Assembly (NCBI GenBank): GCA_016218185.1
Contig: JACREP010000031.1
Span: forward strand, 1-5,567
Length of the DNA stretch: 5,567 nt
Direction: 5' to 3'
DNA from: Candidatus Gottesmanbacteria bacterium
GTDB taxonomy: Bacteria; Patescibacteriota; Microgenomatia; UBA10105; UBA927
In this document: positions 1 to 4,174 of the stretch, piece by piece
How the letters are laid out: the number at the start of each line of letters is the position of its first letter
Numbering within the stretch: the first letter of the stretch is position 1
Notes under the pieces: generated by a model
The model's database searches: none
Seen by the model: only the letters and a program-made list of their open reading frames with translations
What the model was told of the DNA's origin: nothing
Made by a program: the position numbers and the translations under genes

Positions 1-318
1 CGCCTCTATCTGTTGTTTGAGGTTGGCTTCTTCCAGGCGCACTACCGGAGGCCGTGCGACTTCAGGCCTGCGGAAGGCGGGTATGGGTTGTCGCTCCGCG
101 CGGATATCAATCGGCTGGTTGGGTTTGAGTTCCCCCTGCGCCGGGATACTTCCAAAAATCGAAGAAAGCGCGTCGCTTGCCACTTTGCCTGCGACGTCTT
201 TGACCACCGTCTTTCCTACCCCGGTGCCGAGCGTCCGCAGCGACTCAATGTTGCTGTCGTTGCTGCGGGCTGTAGGCTGTTTCTTTATTGGTTGCGGTTG
301 AAATGCCGTGTCGTCCAT
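1..318 (-). CDS. Hypothetical protein, N-terminal part, runs off the left edge
   Basis: An open frame of 106 codons starts at an ATG (316-318) and continues past the window edge, so the stop and C-terminus are missing. I do not recognise its function. The visible part has no signal peptide or membrane segment. It begins polar and Gln/Lys/Asn-rich (MDDTAFQPQPIKK), followed by a likely helical stretch with Gly/Val/Ala (about residues 30-57), a Pro-rich stretch around ELKPNQPIDI (about 64-73), several Arg-Pro pairs, and the start of a charged, possibly coiled-coil helix (LEEANLKQQIEA) at the edge. From memory, the layout recalls Patescibacteria-specific proteins of unknown function such as DUF5660, but this is unverified. 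It follows the trigger factor gene after 46 bases and has its own perfect TATAAT nine bases before the ATG with no Shine-Dalgarno, so a leaderless or nearly leaderless mRNA is likely. The coding call rests on its position, its start context and a natural amino-acid composition. Confidence 0.65.
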   Translation of the reverse strand, partial: MDDTAFQPQPIKKQPTARSNDSNIESLRTLGTGVGKTVVKDVAGKVASDALSSIFGSIPAQGELKPNQPIDIRAERQPIPAFRRPEVARPPVVRLEEANLKQQIEA

Positions 319-325
319 AATCGGG

Positions 326-370
326 TTATTATACTACAGGACGGGCAGGGTTGCCACTACAGTATTATAA
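326..370 (-). promoter_or_regulatory. -10 box of the left-edge gene inside an inverted repeat
   Basis: Read on the minus strand, TATAAT (328-333) lies nine bases before the ATG at 318. No good -35 is seen (best TGGCAA at 17 bp). The box is inside the downstream arm of a 14+14 inverted repeat (326-339 and 357-370, 17-base spacer) whose RNA would pair over 13 of 14 positions, counting two G-U pairs. The other arm contains the trigger factor stop codon (365-367) and a second TATAAT (364-369). The structure may serve as a 3' end stabiliser, a weak terminator or an operator; there is no U-tract. Confidence 0.5.
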
Positions 371-1231
371 GGAGGTTAAGAAGTCAAGGGTTTTCTGACG
401 CCTGAGCACCGAGGCCAGGTAGTAGCGCTGGCTTTCAAGAGCCTTTTTCTCTTCTTCAGTTTTGGCAGTCTGAATGACGCGGGCTATATCGTCGTCAGAC
501 ACAAGGATGCCTTCTTTATCCGCTATTTCTTCCAGGCTGAATTCAAGCGTGAGCGTGCGCTTGGCCTGCTCTTCATATTCATGGCGGATGGTCTCTGCGG
601 TTCTGCCACTGGAAGCCAGGTACTGCTCTACCGTGAGCCCTAACTTTTTGGTCTGGTCGATAAGGTCGGAAAGCAGCCGGTTCACTTCGTGTTCGACTAA
701 AAGCGACGGGATGGTTATGGTGACGGAAGTAAAGAGTGCTTTCAGGAGCTCATCCAGTGAGGGCTTTTCTCCGCCAGCTGGCGGATTCTTTCCCCCCTCT
801 TTTGGTTCCTGGCCGGGCACCCAAATTTTTTTCTGCCTGGACGCTTTGAGATCCTTGATTGCCTGCTGGTAATTACCCATGGTCACGTCTGGTTTTTCGC
901 AGGTTACGGCGCGGACAATCCAGTCTTTGCCTTCGGAGGCTTCCTTAAGTTCAATTTTGGGGTTGATGATAGGGTGAAGCTTCTGATCAGTGACAGCCTG
1001 GTTATAGACTTTGGGAAGAAGGTCTTTGAGTACCTCTTCATACACCTTTGTTTTATCCAGTTGTTCCTCCACGACCTTGCGTGGGGCATTGCCTTTGCGG
1101 AAACCGGAGACTTCTGCGTGTTTGACAGCCTCCGCCACCGCTGTCTCGTAGGTTTTGGCCACATCTGACCACGGGATGGTGATGGTGAGTTCGACAGTAG
1201 CGTCAGCAAGTCTGTTCAGTGAAGAAGTCAT
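365..1231 (-). CDS. tig: Trigger factor-like ribosome-associated chaperone lacking the PPIase domain
   Basis: Trigger factor binds the ribosome beside the exit tunnel and shields nascent chains. Residues 1 to about 118 form the ribosome-binding domain, with the signature G-F-R-K-G-N-A-P at residues 43-50, the same numbering as in E. coli. The last lysine of the classic GFRKGK is Asn here. Residues from about 158 to 288 look like the helical C-terminal substrate cradle. The FKBP-type PPIase domain that lies between them in the usual ~430-residue protein is absent, replaced by a short Pro/Gly/Lys linker (about 136-157), giving only 288 residues. I start at ATG 1229-1231 because it begins the homologous region; an upstream extension in the same frame overlaps the preceding gene and looks non-coding. 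The start is preceded by a run of C with no Shine-Dalgarno, and a weak TATGCT (1244-1249) lies 12 bases upstream. It is probably the third gene of an operon, 25 bases after its neighbour. Confidence 0.88.
   Translation of the reverse strand: MTSSLNRLADATVELTITIPWSDVAKTYETAVAEAVKHAEVSGFRKGNAPRKVVEEQLDKTKVYEEVLKDLLPKVYNQAVTDQKLHPIINPKIELKEASEGKDWIVRAVTCEKPDVTMGNYQQAIKDLKASRQKKIWVPGQEPKEGGKNPPAGGEKPSLDELLKALFTSVTITIPSLLVEHEVNRLLSDLIDQTKKLGLTVEQYLASSGRTAETIRHEYEEQAKRTLTLEFSLEEIADKEGILVSDDDIARVIQTAKTEEEKKALESQRYYLASVLRRQKTLDFLTSL
770..785. repeat. Perfect 16-bp palindrome inside the trigger factor gene
   Basis: TCCGCCAGCTGGCGGA is its own reverse complement and falls in the codons for P-P-A-G-G (about residues 150-154), in the linker that replaces the PPIase domain. 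Confidence 0.8.
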
Positions 1232-1256
1232 GGGGGGAAGTGTAGCATATTTACGG

Positions 1257-1634
1257 TCAGAAGCCCAGCGGGAGGTCGAGGATTGGAGGAGCAAGGGTGG
1301 AATCCTGGACGGAGAGGGCGCTGACCCGGCCGGACAGCGAGGTGACTGAGGATTCCAGCAAAAGGAATGCGCTGTCTGTGGCAAGTGCGGAGAGCGGCCG
1401 CGAGACGGCCGCAGTCGGCGCTGGGGTGGACGTAGATGGTGAGGGAACAGTAAATAATGCCCGCTTGATTTGGAGTACGATTGCGATTCCCGCAAGAATA
1501 AGGGCGATGAATACAACCAGGAAAGGAAGCCAAACGGGACGTTTGTTGCCTGCCTGCGCAGGCAGGATTGCCGGAGGTATCGCCGGGACGGGCTGATCCG
1601 GTGTCTGAACGGGTGTTTGCAGCTGTTTTTCCAT
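1257..1634 (-). CDS. Single-pass membrane protein of unknown function
   Basis: This is a 125-residue protein I cannot assign to a family. It has a Pro/Gln/Ala-rich N-terminal tail (residues 1-33), one clear hydrophobic transmembrane segment (about 34-54, WLPFLVVFIALILAGIAIVL) with basic residues on both sides (NKR before, KR after), then a Ser/Thr/Pro/Ala-rich stretch and a C-terminal segment rich in Ser, Leu and Val. The topology is uncertain. Its ATG (1632-1634) comes two bases after the stop of the upstream gene, so translation is very probably coupled and the two products may work together at the membrane. It ends in TGA at 1257-1259, 25 bases before the trigger factor start. A perfect 18-bp palindrome falls in the codons for LPAQAG near residues 24-29, just before the membrane segment. 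Confidence 0.75.
   Translation of the reverse strand: MEKQLQTPVQTPDQPVPAIPPAILPAQAGNKRPVWLPFLVVFIALILAGIAIVLQIKRALFTVPSPSTSTPAPTAAVSRPLSALATDSAFLLLESSVTSLSGRVSALSVQDSTLAPPILDLPLGF
1394..1412. repeat. GC-rich inverted repeat inside the membrane-protein gene
   Basis: GCGGCCG (1394-1400) and CGGCCGC (1406-1412) are perfect inverted copies around a five-base loop. They lie in codons of a Ala/Ser/Pro-rich stretch (A-A-V-S-R-P). No function is evident. Confidence 0.6.
1549..1566. repeat. Perfect 18-bp palindrome inside the membrane-protein gene
   Basis: CCTGCCTGCGCAGGCAGG is its own reverse complement. It falls in the codons for L-P-A-Q-A-G (about residues 24-29), in the Pro-rich tail before the membrane segment. 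Confidence 0.85.
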
Positions 1635-1636
1635 AG

Positions 1637-2434
1637 TTAGTCTTGATAGCGCATGCTGGCGATGAGTTCGGTAAGGTTAGCAGTCACCTCGGAGAGCTGG
1701 AGTTTGGCAGCGGCAATGGCCTTTGCCGAGTCGGTAAACCACCGGTCGGCTTCATCCGGCACGGTTGTCTTGAAAATCTTTTGATCGGTAAGACGCACAT
1801 CCTCAAGCGTTTGCTCAAGCACTCCTCTTCTGTTTGCGATAACCACGATCCACCGGTCAATCGTTGCCTGTTTTTCAGGTGAGGAAAGCGGCCGATTGCC
1901 ACTGCCCAGGGTTTTGGCATTGTCAAACAATCGGTCAAAATCCAACACCTCTGCCACTACCCCGCCCCGCAGAAGCTCGGAGGCCGCGCCCCGCATAGCA
2001 GCGTAAAGGGCCGGATAGTGCGTCTCCAGTTCTTTGGAATGACTGGTGGTTCCTTCAAGCGATGCAATGGCCAAAACAGCGGACTTTTGCCGGTCGAGGA
2101 AATTGATTTCGGTGACTAACATTGACAGATACCGGTTTTGCTCGTCGGCAGTAAGTCCCGGGTTCTCATTGAGCCGTTCGGTGAGAAGCAGGAGGTAAGT
2201 ACGGAGGAGCATATCGCGTTGAGCAAGCATGGTTTTGGTTTTGGTGAGTGCCGAGGTCTGGCTGGTGAGGGTTTGGAATTTGAGGTACTCGCCCCGGGCT
2301 GTTTGGAAGTCACTGTAGTCCTTCCGGTATACATCAAATTGGTAGAGATAGTCCCGGTAGGCCTGTTGGGAGGAAGCGTCTATTGGCAACGCGAGCAGGA
2401 AAAGCAAGGCGAGCAAGACGGAAATTTTCCTCAT
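1637..2434 (-). CDS. Exported helical protein of unknown function
   Basis: This is a 265-residue protein with an N-terminal signal peptide: basic start (MRK), hydrophobic core (about residues 5-16), and a plausible cleavage site near IDA-SSQ (about residues 19-22). There is no lipobox cysteine. The mature part is almost entirely predicted helix, rich in Leu, Ala, Thr, Glu and Arg. It holds aromatic heptad-like repeats near the start (YRDYLYQFDVYRKDY) and long amphipathic segments (for example residues 55-90 and 205-260). I recognise no catalytic motif or known family. A structural or adaptor role outside the membrane is an inference only. It is the first gene of a probable three-gene operon with the membrane protein (2-base gap) and trigger factor. 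A strong promoter (2441-2469) places transcription start at or next to the ATG and no Shine-Dalgarno is present, so the mRNA is probably leaderless. Confidence 0.82.
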   Translation of the reverse strand: MRKISVLLALLFLLALPIDASSQQAYRDYLYQFDVYRKDYSDFQTARGEYLKFQTLTSQTSALTKTKTMLAQRDMLLRTYLLLLTERLNENPGLTADEQNRYLSMLVTEINFLDRQKSAVLAIASLEGTTSHSKELETHYPALYAAMRGAASELLRGGVVAEVLDFDRLFDNAKTLGSGNRPLSSPEKQATIDRWIVVIANRRGVLEQTLEDVRLTDQKIFKTTVPDEADRWFTDSAKAIAAAKLQLSEVTANLTELIASMRYQD

Positions 2435-2440
2435 GTCTTG

Positions 2441-2469
2441 ATCGTAGCATCGGGGTTACAGACGGTCAA
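2441..2469 (-). promoter_or_regulatory. Promoter for a leaderless operon mRNA
   Basis: On the minus strand, TTGACC (2464-2469, five of six consensus bases) is followed by exactly 17 bp and then TACGAT (2441-2446). Only six bases separate the -10 from the ATG at 2434, so the predicted start of transcription falls at or beside the first codon. It sits 17 bases after the 3' end of tRNA-Leu. Confidence 0.72.
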
Positions 2470-2485
2470 GAAGATCGGGAATTTG

Positions 2486-2568
2486 TGCCGCAGAGAGGAG
2501 TTGAACCTCTACGCCTTTCGGGCACAGGATCCTAAATCCTGCGTGTCTACCGATTCCACCACTGCGGC
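2486..2568 (-). tRNA. tRNA-Leu (anticodon UAG)
   Basis: This is an 83-base class II tRNA. The acceptor arms GCCGCAG (2562-2568) and CTGCGGC (2487-2493) pair perfectly, and A at 2486 is the discriminator. The anticodon stem CAGGA/TCCTG encloses the loop TTTAGGA, giving anticodon TAG, which reads CUA and other CUN leucine codons. The long variable arm (GCC-CGAAA-GGC) is typical of tRNA-Leu, and the T arm is AGAGG-TTCAACT-CCTCT. CCA is not encoded, so it must be added after transcription. Confidence 0.96.
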
Positions 2569-2575
2569 CCACAAT

Positions 2576-2605
2576 ATTATACCGCCGTCAGATGGTGACT
2601 GCCAG
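2576..2605 (-). promoter_or_regulatory. Promoter for tRNA-Leu
   Basis: A perfect TATAAT (2576-2581) lies seven bases before the tRNA 5' end, with CTGGCA (2600-2605, four of six consensus bases) 18 bp upstream, inside the end of the wall-hydrolase gene. Transcription would start within a base or two of the mature tRNA 5' end, leaving RNase P almost nothing to remove. Confidence 0.6.
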
Positions 2606-3145
2606 TTGGTCGGACCGGCTGGGCACGAACTGTTCGATTTTGGTAAAGAAAAAGCGTACTTTCCAGCTCCACGCCGGTGAGGCGGCATAGATACGGCCGA
2701 TCTGTTCGATCGTTTCGGCGCCTTTGTCTATATAGTTATACCGCAGTCCTTCGGACACATGGGTAATGCCGTCTTTCCAGTCTTTAAAGTGGACGCCGTC
2801 AGTTGTGCCGGTGAATACTCCCCAACCCCAGCCGTTATATGAGTTTGTGGGAATTTGCTTGCCGAACGTGGACTCTACCCCGGCAATGGCAGCCACGAGC
2901 TTCCAGTCCATGTCCAGGCGGTCTGCCTCGGCCACGAAATGGGAAGCGGCATCTGCTAGCGGAGAATCATGAGACTCAAGGAAACTACGCAATTTTTCTA
3001 CCCGCACGTCCTCTTGCGTACGATTGATCGTAAGCTCCGCAGCACTTCCGGCTTCAAGCTCCGACGCATAGACGGCACGAGGTTGGCTAAGCACACGAGT
3101 GCCCACAAGAAACGACACAATGGCAGCGAAAAGAAATTGTTTCAT
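2588..3145 (-). CDS. Secreted lysozyme-like cell-wall hydrolase (glucosaminidase/SLT-like), paralog 1
   Basis: The product is a 185-residue exported protein expected to cleave the glycan strands of peptidoglycan. It has a signal peptide (residues 1-27, probable cleavage AVYA-SE). A linker follows, then a compact lysozyme-like domain of about 130 residues starting at HDSPLADAA (59-67). The likely catalytic glutamate is E91 in the motif G-V-E-S-T-F-G-K (89-96), followed by S-Y-N-G-W-G-W-G (102-109), the usual E...YN..G arrangement of the glucosaminidase/soluble transglycosylase-type folds. A D-W-K-D-G-I segment and the Y-I-D-K-G/I-Y-A-A-S-P motifs complete the pattern. The start ATG (3143-3145) has a genuine Shine-Dalgarno GGAG six bases upstream (3152-3155), unlike most genes here. 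The promoter lies far upstream and leaves a leader of about 245 bases. It ends in TGA, 19 bases before tRNA-Leu. The exact bond cleaved cannot be decided from sequence alone. Confidence 0.85.
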   Translation of the reverse strand: MKQFLFAAIVSFLVGTRVLSQPRAVYASELEAGSAAELTINRTQEDVRVEKLRSFLESHDSPLADAASHFVAEADRLDMDWKLVAAIAGVESTFGKQIPTNSYNGWGWGVFTGTTDGVHFKDWKDGITHVSEGLRYNYIDKGAETIEQIGRIYAASPAWSWKVRFFFTKIEQFVPSRSDQLAVTI

Positions 3146-3151
3146 ATCTTA

Positions 3152-3155
3152 CTCC
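3152..3155 (-). promoter_or_regulatory. Shine-Dalgarno of wall-hydrolase paralog 1, possibly sequestered
   Basis: GGAG lies six bases before the ATG. The GGACG just before it (3157-3161) can pair with CGTCC (3178-3182), and GAG of the Shine-Dalgarno can pair with CTC (3183-3185) after a two-base bulge. A modest hairpin could therefore hide the ribosome site. The Shine-Dalgarno is clear; the masking is inference. Confidence 0.5.
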
Positions 3156-3222
3156 ACGTCCACCCCGGTGTTTGACGGGACGGAGGCGGGGCAAGAGGAA
3201 GATTAAGAAGCTCTCTTTATTA

Positions 3223-3303
3223 GAGCGACCCCAGTACAACGCTTCCCTCGGCTCGAGGTCTCCGTCCACGTAGCCGAGGAGCGCGTGTACGGGGTAGTGG
3301 CTC
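3223..3303 (-). ncRNA. Long imperfect hairpin in the leader (structured RNA candidate)
   Basis: Nested complementary blocks occur in order: GAGC (3223-3226) with GCTC (3300-3303), CCCC (3229-3232) with GGGG (3291-3294), GTACA (3234-3238) with TGTAC (3286-3290), CGC (3240-3242) with GCG (3283-3285), and CCTCGGCT (3246-3253) with AGCCGAGG (3272-3279). The apical loop is 18 bases. No U-tract follows on either strand. The element lies in the predicted 5' leader of the wall hydrolase. I do not recognise a known riboswitch, 6S, SRP or RNase P consensus in it. Confidence 0.45.
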
Positions 3304-3344
3304 GTAAGCGCGCAAATAAGAATTTGTTTGCTAACGAATCCACT

Positions 3345-3388
3345 AAAAAATCCTAAAGCGGATACTGTTGAGGCATCTACTTTAGGAT
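3345..3388 (-). terminator. Intrinsic terminator/attenuator just after the promoter
   Basis: On the minus strand, ATCCTAAAG (3380-3388) pairs perfectly with CTTTAGGAT (3350-3358) across a 21-base loop and is followed by a run of T (3345-3350). The hairpin begins about four bases after the predicted transcription start, so an RNA of only about 45-50 bases would be made unless RNA polymerase reads through. The loop holds a tiny ATG frame (MPQQYPL, stop inside the 3' arm). Confidence 0.62.
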
Positions 3389-3398
3389 CTAAAAAAGA

Positions 3399-3427
3399 AG
3401 TATAGCAGAGAGGAAGCCCTTTGTCAA
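3399..3427 (-). promoter_or_regulatory. Strong promoter upstream of wall-hydrolase paralog 1
   Basis: Minus strand: a perfect TTGACA (3422-3427), exactly 17 bp, then TATACT (3399-3404, five of six consensus bases). The expected transcription start is about 3390-3393. It is the best promoter match in the window and points straight into the terminator-like hairpin. Confidence 0.75.
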
Positions 3428-3518
3428 GTCTTATGGGCTATTCTATTTCCTGGCCAAAGATCAATTTGAGGCTAAATTACGGTCTTAATTTAACGAGATA
3501 ATACCAATTATAGGGCAA

Positions 3519-4115
3519 CTAATAGATGGTACCCTGGAAACCCTCTACGCAGTTGGTCCAGGAGTACCCTTTCTCCACTGATGGCGGTGCCCAGATGGCG
3601 CCGATATCCTTCAGATCCACGATGCCGCGGTCGTAGTACTTTTCTTTTATATAGCGGGAGACCCACGAGATGGCTTCCTGCCAGTTGTCAAAGGTAGCGC
3701 CGGTTTGCCGTCCCGTATAGACGGCAATGCCCCATGCGTTGTAGGAATCGCGCGTTGGCATGCGTTTGCCCAAATTGGATTCACACATCGCAATAGCGGT
3801 AATGAGCCGGTAGTCAATGCCGTTTTTATCCGCTTCTGCGACGATTGCGTCGGCAAAACTGGCCATCGGAGAATTGTGGCGTTCCAAAAACAGTTGCAAC
3901 AGCAGAGCCCGCGCGTCGCCTGCGATGACAGCAGCGCCCAACACCTGGCTGGTACCGGCTGATGCGGTGAGTTGGAAATTGGTGTCTCCGATGGGAGTTG
4001 CCGACAGCGGCATCGCCCCCCCGGCAGATCGATAAGCGCTCAGGATAGCCAAATTTAAAAGAAGCAGGATGAACGTTGCCGGAAACCAAAACAGCACGAG
4101 GAGCACTTTTCTCAT
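3519..4115 (-). CDS. Membrane-anchored or secreted lysozyme-like cell-wall hydrolase, paralog 2
   Basis: This 198-residue protein is clearly paralogous to the 185-residue hydrolase downstream. A hydrophobic N-terminal segment (about residues 4-27) after MRK acts as a signal peptide or anchor, and a low-complexity Ala/Ser/Thr/Gly spacer follows to about residue 66. The lysozyme-like domain starts at E-R-H-N-S-P (78-83). The likely catalytic residue is E112 in M-C-E-S-N-L-G-K (110-117), followed by S-Y-N-A-W-G (124-129), an N-W-Q-E-A-I segment, Y-Y-D-R-G and I-W-A-P-P-S. Two cysteines (C111, next to the active-site Glu, and one near residue 187) are absent from paralog 1. It is expected to cut peptidoglycan outside the membrane. 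No Shine-Dalgarno is apparent, and the -10 region lies within ten bases of the ATG, so the mRNA may be leaderless. The stop is TAG at 3519-3521. Confidence 0.82.
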   Translation of the reverse strand: MRKVLLVLFWFPATFILLLLNLAILSAYRSAGGAMPLSATPIGDTNFQLTASAGTSQVLGAAVIAGDARALLLQLFLERHNSPMASFADAIVAEADKNGIDYRLITAIAMCESNLGKRMPTRDSYNAWGIAVYTGRQTGATFDNWQEAISWVSRYIKEKYYDRGIVDLKDIGAIWAPPSVEKGYSWTNCVEGFQGTIY

Positions 4116-4121
4116 CGTTAC

Positions 4122-4153
4122 TCTATACTGCCATGGAAGGGGTATGGTGTCAA
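4122..4153 (-). promoter_or_regulatory. Probable promoter of wall-hydrolase paralog 2
   Basis: A perfect TTGACA (4148-4153) precedes two overlapping -10 candidates: CAGTAT (4125-4130) at the ideal 17 bp but a poor match, and TATAGA (4122-4127), a better match at a long 20 bp. Either places the start of transcription within a few bases of the ATG at 4115. The -35 overlaps a small inverted repeat, CAAGTT (4151-4156) and AACTTG (4163-4168), which could be an operator or a weak 3' hairpin of the preceding gene. Confidence 0.5.
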
Positions 4154-4174
4154 GTTGCGGGGAACTTGCGGAAA

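Larger units (their letters stand above)
3146..3518. other. Intergenic region of about 370 bases between the paralogs
   Basis: There is no convincing protein gene here. From the right it holds AT-rich sequence after the stop of paralog 2 with no good terminator (an AT-only inverted repeat at TAAATTA/TAATTTA near 3475-3494), then the promoter, the terminator hairpin, the long hairpin and the Shine-Dalgarno listed separately. Two weak coding possibilities exist on the minus strand. One is a 46-residue GTG-start frame (3203-3343) with AGGA seven bases before it. The other is a frame open from 3437 to 3087 with G/C-biased third positions but no ATG, possibly a decayed gene fragment. I support neither as a gene. 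Confidence 0.6.

Noticed and set aside
62..78. Third palindrome near CTTCAGGCCTGCGGAAG
   Set aside because: Only the central CAGGCCTG is symmetric; the outer parts are offset, so it is not comparable with the two perfect palindromes.
13..405. Plus-strand frame of 130 codons
   Set aside because: It is antisense to the left-edge gene and the trigger factor end, has no Shine-Dalgarno, and its Arg/Cys-rich composition is that of a shadow frame.
1232..1516. N-terminal extension of the trigger factor frame by 95 residues
   Set aside because: It overlaps the membrane-protein gene in another frame, is Pro/Ser/Arg-rich without homology to trigger factor, and the GFRKG motif falls at the standard residue 43 only with the ATG at 1231.
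2588..2590. TGA read as glycine or tryptophan (alternative genetic code)
   Set aside because: TGA ends two genes at sensible positions, reading through the first would run into tRNA-Leu, and tryptophan is encoded by TGG in the genes seen.
3240..3290. LLGYVDGD string resembling a LAGLIDADG homing endonuclease motif
   Set aside because: The residues around it do not fit that fold, there is no start codon, and the DNA is better explained by the nested hairpin.
3203..3343. 46-residue GTG-start frame with AGGA seven bases upstream
   Set aside because: Its composition (Ser/Thr/Arg-rich) and codon choice look random, and its ribosome site is the terminator stem; kept only as a possible leader peptide.
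3146..3392. 6S RNA, SRP RNA, RNase P RNA or tmRNA
   Set aside because: A long hairpin is present, but none of the conserved sequence blocks of these RNAs could be found, and no tRNA-like end exists for tmRNA.
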